This document shows positions 8,501 to 15,570 of a DNA stretch of 34,258 nucleotides, piece by piece. The stretch lies in IMG/VR virus record IMGVR_UViG_3300030333_002402, positions 1 through 34,258 of that record. One strand, given 5' to 3'. The position numbers were made by a program, and so were the translations under genes. The notes beneath the pieces were generated by a model that did not search any database, was not told the origin of the DNA, and saw only the letters and a list, made by a program, of their open reading frames with translations. Source of the DNA: a virus. Position 1 is the first letter of the stretch; each line of letters starts with the position of its first letter.

Positions 8501-11500
8501 CCAACCTCTATTTACTATAAACTTTTCAACACCTTGCCTACCATCATACTCTCGTATAACCATGTTGTTTAATTCTGATTTAAGAGATTCTCTATAATCA
8601 TTTCTACTTATATCTCCTCTAGCGTCTATAGCGATTGGATCATATAGTTTTTTGGTTAAAGTTTCTGCTATTTTATTCACTGGTGTTTTTATAGCGTCAA
8701 TTACACTAGCTTCTAACCTCATAGATCTTTGGTCTTTTATAGGGTCAACACCTCTTTCTTTAGCTATTCTATCCATTTCAGCTTGACGAGTTCTTATGTC
8801 TTTAACATCTTCAAGAACGTTTTGATCATTAATCTCTGTTTCAGAGAATTTTAATTCACCTATTTTAGCTCCACCTGGTCCAGCAATAGCTAATATAGAT
8901 TCTCTAACTTCACCAGCTTTAACATCTGCAGCGTAATCTATAATAAAGTTTCTTACACTATTACCATCTTTAAATTCTATATTATCATAACCTCTTAATT
9001 TAAACAAGTTTATAAATGGTTCTTTAATCCTGTTAAGAACATCTTTCTTTGGGTTTATTTGATTTAACCTTATAGCATCACTATAATAAGTTATATATTC
9101 ATGCGCGTATTGTTCAAAAGCTTTTTCACCAATTATATTATCGTCTTTATCTCTTATGTATCTTTCAGTACCACCATCCATTCTCTTATCTAAAACAGCT
9201 CTTTCTTTTGACGAAAGTTTACCAAGAAAATCTTTTATTAGTTTAACACCTTCTTCAGTTATAGTAACCTCTACGTCATTGCCTTGTTTGTCTTTAACTA
9301 TTCTGACATCACCGTGAAACGTGCTTTCAGTAATAGCGTGTAATACTTCGTGTGAAGCTACACTTATAGCCCCTGTTTCTTTAGCTCTAGTACGATTAGA
9401 AACCCACATACCACCTGGTGTGAAAAACCCATCTTTACTTCTAATAACATGAGAAGGAGTTTGTGTATCACCAGTTTCACGTACGTATATTTCATAGAAT
9501 TCTTGAGGTGTTTGTGCAATATTAAAACCAGTTTTTACACCTCTTTCTTGTAATTTTTCAGTAGTCTTTTTTGAAACCTCCTCATCTTGACGCATGTTTA
9601 TTTCGTCAAGCATGTCATTCTTTTGTTTTTCTAATTTATAGTATTCGTCAGTAATTTCTTTTATAAGATTTTGTTTGGCTTCAGTAGATATAGATCCGTC
9701 TTCTTTGATATTTCTTATAAGCTCTAGTGTTTCAACAAATTTAATATCAGTATCAAACACCAATCTTCTTTGTTCAGGTGTCATTTCATCAATTCTATCT
9801 ATAGCTTTAGTTAATACCTTTGTATTATCAGCTACAATACGAGCAATTCTTTCTTTTAATATTTTTCTAGTTTCTGGCGCTAAATTAGGATTTTTAAGTT
9901 GACTTTCTATTTCGCGTATTTTTTTAGCACTATCAGTTAATTTAGAAAGTTCACTTTTTGGTAAAAACGGATATACAACTTGTTTAAATACTCTAGGTGC
10001 TTTTATAATACGTTCCATTAACAACCCATTAAACGCAGCTTCATCTATACCCTTGTATATACTTATTTTATCTCCAGCTAATATCATACCAAAGTTTTCA
10101 CCCATAGTGGCTAAAACCTCACTACCCGACTCTAAAGTCGCACCTGTCACACCTGTTAATATATTTTTAGGATTAAGAAGATTACGCATACCTGCTCTAA
10201 AACCATTTCTTAATATATTTTTTCCTCCAGCCGCTTCAATTAAAGGTAAAGTAACAAATCTTTCTGTTAAATATTCCGCGCCAAAAGTAACTCCACTAGC
10301 AATATACATATCCCACATAGAGTAACTACCTCCATGTTTGTTTTTTTCTAGCATTTCTTCAAATTTCATACCAGCGGCTGAACTAGATAAAGTGATTAAT
10401 CCTACCTGCGGTGCTGTTACTAAAGCTGCTAATTGAGGTATAAAATCAGCTGAAGCACCAACTATATATTCTCCCCAATCATAAAGACTACCTCCTTTAG
10501 CATCATCCCAAGTTGTTCTTTCTTGAACACCTTTTAATCTTTGTTCTTGAAAGTTGTTAATAGCAGTACGTACTTCGTTTCTATCTATCGGTATTACACC
10601 AAACAGTGGAGATGCATTTTCCATTGTTTCAAAAACAGCTTGGGTTACTTCATTGATATTACCATTCTCATCAATATACCCGTTTTCAACAAGAAAATCA
10701 TTCCATATAGGTTCAAATATTAGACGTCTAGGAGCTTTGGTAACATGAAAAACAGCAGACTCAACACCCATAGCTAAATCAACCCCTTTTGTTTTGAGAT
10801 ATGTTGCAAATTGAGCAACCTCACTATGGTTTCTACTTAAACTATTTATAAAAATATCTAAATCTCCAGAATCTTCTATTTGATCTAACAAATCATCGTT
10901 TAATAATTGATAAGACCTAACCATAGTATTGGTTTTATCTAAAATAGAATTGTAATTACTATAATCATATTCAAGTTCGTTTTTCCATTCCTTACCATCA
11001 GTATCGATATACGGTGTATTATACTGCTCTACTAATTGATTGTGATTTGTTACAGCGTTTTGATATGACGTAATATCTTCTTTATTTTCATTTAACAATA
11101 AATGGTACTCATCATAAATAACTTTATATTTACTATAGTTTTCTTCATCTAATCTTCCTTCTTCATCTGTTAATTCAGAAAAAGACTGCATTTTATTTTG
11201 TAGATCTTCTAAATCATTTAAAACACTAGGAATATCTTTATATTTTTCAAGTTCATTATTAGACTTTTCAAATTTATTTTTCCAATTTAATTCTTTTTCT
11301 TTAATTTCGTCTCTTTTTAAAATTAAATCATCTTTATTTAAATTGATAAAATCTTCTTGTATTTGTAAAGTTTGTTTAGTTTTAACTATTTTTGGTGGTT
11401 CAATCCTCTTACCATCTACAGTTGTTTTATAACCTATCTCATCATAATAATCTTTTAATTTATCTAAGAATATTCTTTGTTCTTCTGGTAAAGCGCTGAT

Positions 11501-12433
11501 ATTAGCCTTGTCTAATATCCATTTAAAATCTCGAAATGTTTTAGCTCCAGATACAAACGTGTCTCCCCAATCTATATTATCTTCTATCCATTGTGTTAGT
11601 CCACGTTTTATAAACTTAGCTTTTTCATCTCTTAAATATAATTCTTTAGCAAGTTCAATTCTTCCTTCTTCAGAAGGTGATTGAAAATTTTGTTTAAAAG
11701 CTTCATCTGCTTTTCTTAAATAACTAGCAAAAACTGAATTTTGATTATCTTCTCGTAACTTTTTATAATTAGTTATTTCCTGGTCATAAGCGTTTCTAGA
11801 GTCTGCTGCTGTATATTCACGTATATTACCCTCGGCATCCATAACATTTTTAGGTAAAACCGTAGAGCTTGGAGCAGTAGGCATGTCCATGTTTTCAATA
11901 TCTAGATAATCATTAACTTCTTTATTTATTTGTTTTTCAATTTTACTAACATCATCTTTGTCGGTTTGAAACAAATCCATAAATTCTTTAGCACTTACAC
12001 TATTTATATCTTTGTCAATTCTAGATTTTATATCTTTTTTTACCTTTTTAATAAAGCTAGTAGGAACATCTTTACTACTAACTACAGTTTTAGTTGTTTC
12101 ACCTGTTATCTTATTAAAGGTATTTTTAATATAATGACTTTTTGGATCGTAAACTTTTTCTTTTGTTCCGTCGGTTTTTTCAACAGTATAATATGGTTCT
12201 GGATCATATTCGTAAGAAACATCTTCTGCTAAAGGAGATGTACCTTCAAGTGGGGCTTTAACTACTTGTTTAACAACTTTATTATTACTGTTGTTAATTT
12301 TATTCATTAAATCATTAAACGGATCAAATTTTTTCTCCTCTTCTTCTTTTTTTCGTAGAACCTCAGCTATAGCCTCTGGTGATTCACCATTAGCTTCCAT
12401 TTGATCGATAAGTAAAATAGATTCTTCAGACAT
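2594..12433 (-). CDS. Giant polyvalent virion-type protein (3,279 aa): HEXXH, HAD, GNAT-like and zinc-knuckle modules
   Basis: This is the largest gene of the window, in one open frame with no sign of frameshift. Layout: residues 1-560 charged and helical; about 560-830 with hydrophobic stretches (around 650-690 and 705-730) that could contact a membrane; H-E-V-L-H at 1028-1032, a gluzincin-like zinc-peptidase signature, with H-E-Y-I-T-Y-Y-S-D-A-I downstream as a possible third ligand; helical regions to about 2140; a HAD-like phosphatase region with D-F-D-D-T from D2155, L-T-A-R-P, and F-A-D-D at 2288-2291; a GNAT-like region at about 2320-2455 (T-G-T-G-S-Q-F, F-S-A-L-T-K-D-K-S-R); a conserved C-terminal helical block with further hydrophobic stretches near 2768 and 2978; a long Lys/Glu helix; and two Cys3His knuckles at 3216-3278. 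(K/R/Q)FS(E/Q) motifs punctuate the middle. The architecture fits phage 'polyvalent' proteins thought to be packaged and ejected with DNA. The position after the internal-virion-type genes agrees. Enzymatic activities are predicted, not shown. Confidence 0.85.
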   Translation of the reverse strand: MSEESILLIDQMEANGESPEAIAEVLRKKEEEEKKFDPFNDLMNKINNSNNKVVKQVVKAPLEGTSPLAEDVSYEYDPEPYYTVEKTDGTKEKVYDPKSHYIKNTFNKITGETTKTVVSSKDVPTSFIKKVKKDIKSRIDKDINSVSAKEFMDLFQTDKDDVSKIEKQINKEVNDYLDIENMDMPTAPSSTVLPKNVMDAEGNIREYTAADSRNAYDQEITNYKKLREDNQNSVFASYLRKADEAFKQNFQSPSEEGRIELAKELYLRDEKAKFIKRGLTQWIEDNIDWGDTFVSGAKTFRDFKWILDKANISALPEEQRIFLDKLKDYYDEIGYKTTVDGKRIEPPKIVKTKQTLQIQEDFINLNKDDLILKRDEIKEKELNWKNKFEKSNNELEKYKDIPSVLNDLEDLQNKMQSFSELTDEEGRLDEENYSKYKVIYDEYHLLLNENKEDITSYQNAVTNHNQLVEQYNTPYIDTDGKEWKNELEYDYSNYNSILDKTNTMVRSYQLLNDDLLDQIEDSGDLDIFINSLSRNHSEVAQFATYLKTKGVDLAMGVESAVFHVTKAPRRLIFEPIWNDFLVENGYIDENGNINEVTQAVFETMENASPLFGVIPIDRNEVRTAINNFQEQRLKGVQERTTWDDAKGGSLYDWGEYIVGASADFIPQLAALVTAPQVGLITLSSSAAGMKFEEMLEKNKHGGSYSMWDMYIASGVTFGAEYLTERFVTLPLIEAAGGKNILRNGFRAGMRNLLNPKNILTGVTGATLESGSEVLATMGENFGMILAGDKISIYKGIDEAAFNGLLMERIIKAPRVFKQVVYPFLPKSELSKLTDSAKKIREIESQLKNPNLAPETRKILKERIARIVADNTKVLTKAIDRIDEMTPEQRRLVFDTDIKFVETLELIRNIKEDGSISTEAKQNLIKEITDEYYKLEKQKNDMLDEINMRQDEEVSKKTTEKLQERGVKTGFNIAQTPQEFYEIYVRETGDTQTPSHVIRSKDGFFTPGGMWVSNRTRAKETGAISVASHEVLHAITESTFHGDVRIVKDKQGNDVEVTITEEGVKLIKDFLGKLSSKERAVLDKRMDGGTERYIRDKDDNIIGEKAFEQYAHEYITYYSDAIRLNQINPKKDVLNRIKEPFINLFKLRGYDNIEFKDGNSVRNFIIDYAADVKAGEVRESILAIAGPGGAKIGELKFSETEINDQNVLEDVKDIRTRQAEMDRIAKERGVDPIKDQRSMRLEASVIDAIKTPVNKIAETLTKKLYDPIAIDARGDISRNDYRESLKSELNNMVIREYDGRQGVEKFIVNRGWKRAQSLARRLGIESVQEYGGKGIMKRSDALDNAYEAGEDVGINFEAAREKVQSMLDAGQITQRRADDLLAQLKEIENDKAGQEVETGKTRRILGIKDNSALYNEVLEEVRNILGPINFDEVLTNKKTEKKFRQALEKAFLKTEFAKKVKKLIGTQKSDKFKKLLETKQNEIQTLVGVKYANRFKGENALVESLGRLGVQESAETQASLEGSFVMNEKGGNETWALKEMTPQQFQDIFIKGRETQYKSLVNALVNELGLDAVFHPGVLPEGVTKESAKLTEAIKRNPSARFSETASDNVNEAASMVSHKKFKRDIPIIVAAANNHGWGTNEFEQEVYSNSVDPATIMELEADGFHEKFAENPTKFKMPLLKYFNKKNPIVNLYSKDKTGDEVGQQQYADGILELMDYLPPSFIKALGKTYFGLKGAEKIDKEGDYDASNLLRTYSVIPKDRYKEINDKFEKRIKEKDQENLPFDVNAIRIINSGYGLAKKIRDIQFSQLNVNEKIKKYKAELIKEVEAANINNPLANQYIHEKILEILANPDISIETKAGLIRVQESASSNTKAQRGLTTVTGVQWYSKTQAPYVGIATKDKKIDGFEYKKGDKVGVASEADAKKHKLSDVKINDNHPDYKAAVRSANERIGKILTILNSKEGGLKKWRAIKNGELFDQYLEKVLNSYIVDHLRMKGEHAKPSSNMLRESTIELLNTVEKLQKDPNDLDARETFRNKFKNIIRSYTQIFGAEINSWEQDQELTTTSDQDLARMFVLNNIKDLNINSFYGATNKNINLNGENLISESIAEIVRFSETTVETVSKEKLDDAKVISNAIKNARTIKFSETPKGITVLDFDDTLATTESLVRFTAPDGTTGTLNAEQYAATYQNLLGKGYKFDFSEFNKVVKGKLAPLFNKALKLQKKFGPKNMFVLTARPPAAQKPIFDFLKANGLNIPLKNITGLGNSTSEAKALWIADKVGEGYNDFYFADDALQNVQAVQNMLDQFDVKSKVQQAKVKFSESSLSTKQNLNWKEDSIGYMTTNFNVDGKNYKITLYPTDLNNTNYELEFDLVTEYGLTQEMTGTGSQFKVLGIVYNGLLDVIKQKPNIETVGFSALTKDKSRARVYTILMDKLGKKLGWKTDIYEYGSGTQLDFEVVKPKTRKVKIKTTESIRNIPAVKNMLNQSDIKSPTQQAKIKFSETMDGEFNSILEETTGMQSEKEFSAAKAKLRGKGKGRFDFFIPPSAEDFKGLLYRFLAKGKKGDLQMAWFKKALLDPFARGYRELNEAKQRMWNDYNALRKAMPDVRKKLTKKIEGQKDFRYSDAVRVYLWDKAGFEIPGLSKSDKAMLLEVINNDQRLKDYAGVLSLISKRPEGYVEPSREWLVGNIMSDLEGANKVNRAEFLAEWIENKDIIFSEKNLNKIEAIYGANFREALEDMLYRMEKGTNRVTGSNRLVNAFQNWINNSVGAIMFFNARSAVLQTLSTVNFINWGDNNIAKAAMAFANQKQFWKDFTFLFNSDMLKQRRKGLKTDVNTAELTEAVGRSKNPVMAALNYLLQKGFLPTQIADSFAISSGGATFYRNRVNTYLKEGLSQKEAETKAFEDFQEIAEETQQSSRPDLISQQQASTLGRLILAFQNTPMQYMRLTKKAISDLVNGRGDWKTNISRILYYGAVQNVIFFSLQSALFALAFDDDEDDEKRAKTEEKKMQRLYNGILDSILRGTGVGGAVISTIKNMIIKFGEEEGKGWNRDFDNVVVEGLQLSPPIGSKIRKLRSAGRSWNYNRDVINKMDTFDIDNPIWDAIGNVVSAFTNVPTDRIINKTKNIRESLNEDNATWQRIALMLGWNRWDLNVKSDKIELVKTIVKEEKKQKAKEKREEKKKEEEALKQLEIDNTIKEEIKEEKEAEEKGEKKKEYTCANINSKGKRCSIVVPKAGMRCTIHEKVEQRVDGKKSQCKKIKNDGKRCKMQTSNKSGLCYYHD
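2597..2788 (-). other. Tandem Cys3His zinc knuckles at the C-terminus of the giant protein
   Basis: Two units with identical spacing, C-x9-C-x10-C-x2-H, occupy residues 3216-3240 and 3254-3278. Both contain G-K-R-C at the second Cys (K-G-K-R-C and D-G-K-R-C), and both end in C-x2-H. The identical spacing argues for a tandem duplication of a small metal-binding fold. Similar short Cys/His domains are frequent in Bacteroidota and their phages, where function is unknown; nucleic-acid binding is a reasonable guess. They are separated from the rest of the protein by a long Lys/Glu-rich helix. Confidence 0.75.
4931..5005 (-). repeat. 25-codon linker repeat, copy 2 (after the GNAT-like module)
   Basis: This copy encodes A-V-K-N-M-L-N-Q-S-D-I-K-S, P-T-Q-Q-A-K-I, K-F-S-E-T. 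It aligns without gaps to copy 1 at 5468-5542, with 17 of 25 residues identical by eye and clear similarity at the DNA level. It lies directly downstream of the GNAT-like segment of the giant protein, ending in the KFSE motif at residue K2497. Confidence 0.85.
5468..5542 (-). repeat. 25-codon linker repeat, copy 1 (between HAD-like and GNAT-like modules)
   Basis: This copy encodes A-V-Q-N-M-L-D-Q-F-D-V-K-S, K-V-Q-Q-A-K-V, K-F-S-E-S. It immediately follows the fourth HAD motif (F-A-D-D-A-L-Q-N-V) and precedes the GNAT-like segment. Together with copy 2 it brackets that segment, as would be left by recombination-mediated insertion or duplication of a module. The first residues of this copy also belong to the terminal helix of the HAD-like region. 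Confidence 0.85.
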
Positions 12434-12434
12434 A

Positions 12435-13436
12435 TTATTTAGGTAAATTTCTGTAATATTCTAGTTTTTCTTCAGCAGACATACCAGCTGTAGGAGTGTT
12501 TATTTGTGGTTTTACTTCTTGCTCATTGTCATAAGCTTCTTGAGTCATAAAAACATAAAAATCTTCTAATAATTTTTCCATTTGATTACTGTTATGATGA
12601 TTCCACATATTAGGTAGTAATACATCCTTTATATTATTAGGATCTTGTCCTGGATTTTTAGCCATCCAGTTTTTAATATTATTAACTATATCTGGTTGCT
12701 CAAAATAATGATCCATGAATGATCCATTGAAATTACCAACGTTAACTATAGCATCATAACCAGCTGATTTTATAGCTTTAATACCACCATTATCTCTCAA
12801 AGAATTCAACATTTGTTTAACTGTAGATCTCACAAGTTGCGCGTTAAAGTCTTTACCGTTTTGCTTTTGATTAATTCCTTCTTGTTGTATCATTTCGTTC
12901 AATCCTTCTTCAATAGATTTACCAACGCTAGCTGGTGTTAATTTTGGTAAATTATTAATAGCTATAAGATTTCCTCTAGGTCCCATTATAGTGCTGCCTT
13001 CAGGATGAAGAGAAACAGATCTATCTAGTTCATCTGGTAAAAGAACTAAATCCTGAAGAAATTCAATGTCATCAATATCTTCTTGTCTAGATATACCGTC
13101 TACATTATCCCAATTTCTTGTTTTATAATCAGCTAAAAAATATAAATCATTTTTTATTTTTTCAAAACTTTGTTTTATAGTGTTCATATTTTTAACACTA
13201 AGTTTGTATTCTGGTGAGTTAATATCTTTTTTAGCTTCTATAGCAGCCATTTGTTTAAACAACATGCTACCTTCTATAAAAACACCCATATTATCATCAG
13301 TTTGCATTACTTGCGGAAATTCTTCCACATTAATCTTTTCTTGTGTGCTTCTAACTTCTTTAGATAGTTCTTTTTTTAAGTTAAACTTTTTACCTTTAGC
13401 GTTTAACATTGTTAATACAGAATTCATTTTTTCCAT
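12435..13436 (-). CDS. Helical internal-virion-type protein (333 aa)
   Basis: I do not recognise a named family. The 333-aa product is soluble and predicted mostly helical. It has a Lys-rich start (L-N-A-K-G-K-K-F-N-L-K-K-E-L), an acidic middle section around I-D-D-I-E-F-L-Q-D-L-V, a G-P-R-G-N-L turn, and a C-terminal P-T-A-G-M-S-A-E-E-K-L tail. It has no signal peptide or membrane segment. Its stop is separated from the giant protein's ATG by a single base (TAA-T-ATG), so the two are almost certainly translationally coupled and probably needed in a fixed ratio. With the preceding Ala/Gln-rich protein and the following giant protein it occupies the place where short-tailed phages encode proteins packaged inside the head and ejected with DNA. 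A virion cargo or chaperone-like role is inferred from position only. Confidence 0.7.
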   Translation of the reverse strand: MEKMNSVLTMLNAKGKKFNLKKELSKEVRSTQEKINVEEFPQVMQTDDNMGVFIEGSMLFKQMAAIEAKKDINSPEYKLSVKNMNTIKQSFEKIKNDLYFLADYKTRNWDNVDGISRQEDIDDIEFLQDLVLLPDELDRSVSLHPEGSTIMGPRGNLIAINNLPKLTPASVGKSIEEGLNEMIQQEGINQKQNGKDFNAQLVRSTVKQMLNSLRDNGGIKAIKSAGYDAIVNVGNFNGSFMDHYFEQPDIVNNIKNWMAKNPGQDPNNIKDVLLPNMWNHHNSNQMEKLLEDFYVFMTQEAYDNEQEVKPQINTPTAGMSAEEKLEYYRNLPK

Positions 13437-13440
13437 AATT

Positions 13441-14127
13441 TTAACTTATTATATTAGACCAAGTTTGTGCTAAACGATTTTTTCTATCAGTCTCTGTTTG
13501 TATTCTTTGACCAAGTTCTTCTTGTGATATACCCATTAATGTTGCTTGTTTATCAAGTTCAAATTGTTGTTTATCAGCCTCACCTTGTAATCGCATTGCT
13601 TGAGCCTGCGCCGCCCCACCTAATACTTTTTCTTGCGCTGCAGCTTCCATTTGTTGAACGCTAGCTGCTCCTTGAGCCGCGAGTTTTTGATTAGCAGCCT
13701 CTTGTTGACCTATAGAAGCAGCTGCTCTTGCAGAGGCTTGAGTGGCTTGATTAGCTAAAGCTTGTATATTACCAGCAGTGAAACCACCACCTTGAGACAT
13801 AGCGTCTAAAACATTAGCTTGTTGTTGTTGAGCCATTTGTTTTTCAAACTGAGCTTGCTGTTGATTAACAGTTAAATCTTCATAAGTATTTTCAAATTCA
13901 GTTTGTAAATTAGCCATTGGATTAGTTACATCTTGATAGACGTTAGTAAACTCTTGATTTTTAAAAGCTTCTAATTGTTTGTCGTAATCTTCTTGCGCTT
14001 CTTTTATTTTCTTTTCATTTTCTTTTCTAGCTTTAGAATGCCACCACTTTTTTATAGGGCTGATTTTTTTACCATCTTTACCTTTGCTAGAGTGAACGTG
14101 TCTTTCTTTTATTAAACCTACGGCCAT
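13441..14127 (-). CDS. Ala/Gln-rich helical internal virion (ejection-type) protein
   Basis: The 228-aa product starts with a basic segment (about residues 1-45, many Lys and His). It then forms long helices very rich in Gln, Ala and Glu (Q-Q-Q-A-Q-F-E-K-Q-M-A-Q-Q-Q-Q; A-A-A-Q-E-K-V-L-G-G-A-A-Q-A-Q-A), with a glycine hinge S-Q-G-G-G-F-T-A-G near the middle. Such Ala/Gln-rich helical proteins with a small-residue hinge are typical of podovirus internal core proteins that leave the capsid with the genome and form a channel (T7 gp14 is the best-known type). I base this on composition and gene position between tail genes and the giant internal-type protein, not on a specific motif. No signal peptide. 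The gene ends five bases before the next start. Confidence 0.65.
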   Translation of the reverse strand: MAVGLIKERHVHSSKGKDGKKISPIKKWWHSKARKENEKKIKEAQEDYDKQLEAFKNQEFTNVYQDVTNPMANLQTEFENTYEDLTVNQQQAQFEKQMAQQQQANVLDAMSQGGGFTAGNIQALANQATQASARAAASIGQQEAANQKLAAQGAASVQQMEAAAQEKVLGGAAQAQAMRLQGEADKQQFELDKQATLMGISQEELGQRIQTETDRKNRLAQTWSNIIS

Positions 14128-14190
14128 ATTTTTTTATTTTATTGTTCTTATTTTGTTTATAATTACAGTTTTTACGCTTTTTTTACTTTT
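14128..14190. other. 63-nt AT-rich spacer, nothing recognised
   Basis: This is among the longest spacers between adjacent genes in the window. It is almost pure A/T with short homopolymer runs. I found no hairpin, no ORF worth calling, and no clear flavobacterial promoter pattern (TTTG ... TAnnTTTG) on the minus strand. Confidence 0.5.
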
Positions 14191-15564
14191 TTAACTTTGA
14201 GTTAAGAAATTATCTAAGTTTAAACTAAGTGTTACGTTTGTATGTCCCATGTTAGTTATAATACCATCACCTTTTATAATAGCTGTTCTACTACTACCCG
14301 TTATAGTTAAAGGTGTATCATCTGGTAACGTTTGAGCGTCACTTAAAGTCATAACATTAGTACTAGTATTAATAGAATCTACATGCGGTCTACGTGTTGT
14401 AGCTGTACACCCTGAACCAACGACTCCTATACCGCTAACATAGGTTGTACTACGCGCTATTATACCATCTGAACTATCAACCGTTACATTAGCGCTACTA
14501 GAAACAGCACCATTAACAGCTGTAGTCACGTCTTGTAGTTCAACACTTAAATTATTAATTTCATAATTTACACCTGAAACATCTTCTGCAGCAGTAACTC
14601 CTTCACCATCAAACGTTAAAGTTCTACCACCAACAACAGTTTGAGTATTTGATAAAACAAGTATATTTTGATTATTAACAACTTTAGTTTCGGCTACAGT
14701 CGCTGTTGCACTTTGACCGTCAGTACCTATATCAGTACCTGTTACGTTAGCGCCTATATGTATATTGTCAATACCAGCAACATGTATATCTGTGGACGCA
14801 TCGGTATTTGTTGTAGAAACAGTTGTAGAAGAAGTTGTTCTAAAATCAGAAGCTAAAGGTTGTCTAGATATAATCATACCATTACCAGAAGACATTGTTA
14901 CTGTCCAATCAATATCAAATCTTGTTGATCTATCTATACTACTGTTACTAGTAAAATTACGAGGTTTTGTAACGGTAACAGCTGTTGGAAACGTAGCCCA
15001 ATGACCGTTAGCTGAGTACAATGACAGTGTAACTGTTACATCTGTATATTGATGTATTCTTCTACCAAAAACAACTTCCATATTATCGTTATCATCAAGA
15101 CTAGACGTTATTTTTTCAACATTATTTATGGTGTCAGTACCCATTTTATTTATAGTAACAGTATACGTTTCTTTTTTACTTTCAGATGGAAAGTTTATCA
15201 CGCCAGTATCAACACCACTAGCACCAATTGTTTTTACATGCGCATTGTTTTGAGTACTAGCAAAAGTACCTGTGTTGAAATTGTAAAATTTACCATCTGT
15301 ACCTTTTTTGACACTTATATAATAACTAGCTCCTTCATCACCTTTTACTTCGTATTTTCTAGATTGCCCACCAATAGGTATATCTTTTTGTGAAATATTT
15401 AAACTATTTATAAATTTTTTATCAAAAGCTCCTTCTATAACCTCTTTGCCATAAAGCTCTTCATATTCAGCATCAGATGTTAAAACGCCATCTGGTGTAA
15501 AGTGATAACCAAATGGAGCGATTTCGTCTGTTAAAGTACTTATAGTGTATTTTTTATATGCCAT
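14191..15564 (-). CDS. Beta-rich, Thr/Ser-rich virion surface protein (457 aa)
   Basis: The product has a more conserved-looking N-terminus (about residues 1-110, including F-G-Y-H-F-T-P-D-G and a Lys/Gly/Tyr-rich strand region). This is followed by some 340 residues of Thr/Ser/Val-rich beta strands with little charge, typical of fibre, spike or capsid-decoration proteins. Two internal segments resemble each other: V-T-G-T-D-I-G...I-L-V-L-S-N-T-Q-T-V-V-G-G-R-T-L-T and V-S-G-I-G-V-V-G...V-M-T-L-S-D-A-Q-T-L-P-D-D-T-P-L-T. The same pattern occurs once in the neighbouring 198-aa protein. No enzymatic motif is visible. The gene follows the 198-aa gene by six bases. I infer a role on the virion surface (tail or head fibre) from composition and position; host-glycan contact is possible but not shown. 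Confidence 0.65.
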   Translation of the reverse strand: MAYKKYTISTLTDEIAPFGYHFTPDGVLTSDAEYEELYGKEVIEGAFDKKFINSLNISQKDIPIGGQSRKYEVKGDEGASYYISVKKGTDGKFYNFNTGTFASTQNNAHVKTIGASGVDTGVINFPSESKKETYTVTINKMGTDTINNVEKITSSLDDNDNMEVVFGRRIHQYTDVTVTLSLYSANGHWATFPTAVTVTKPRNFTSNSSIDRSTRFDIDWTVTMSSGNGMIISRQPLASDFRTTSSTTVSTTNTDASTDIHVAGIDNIHIGANVTGTDIGTDGQSATATVAETKVVNNQNILVLSNTQTVVGGRTLTFDGEGVTAAEDVSGVNYEINNLSVELQDVTTAVNGAVSSSANVTVDSSDGIIARSTTYVSGIGVVGSGCTATTRRPHVDSINTSTNVMTLSDAQTLPDDTPLTITGSSRTAIIKGDGIITNMGHTNVTLSLNLDNFLTQS

Positions 15565-15570
15565 AATTAT

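Noticed and set aside
14128-14190. Possible promoter in the 63-nt spacer
   Set aside because: It is AT-only, without a recognisable flavobacterial TTTG ... TAnnTTTG pattern on the minus strand, so a promoter call would rest on composition alone.
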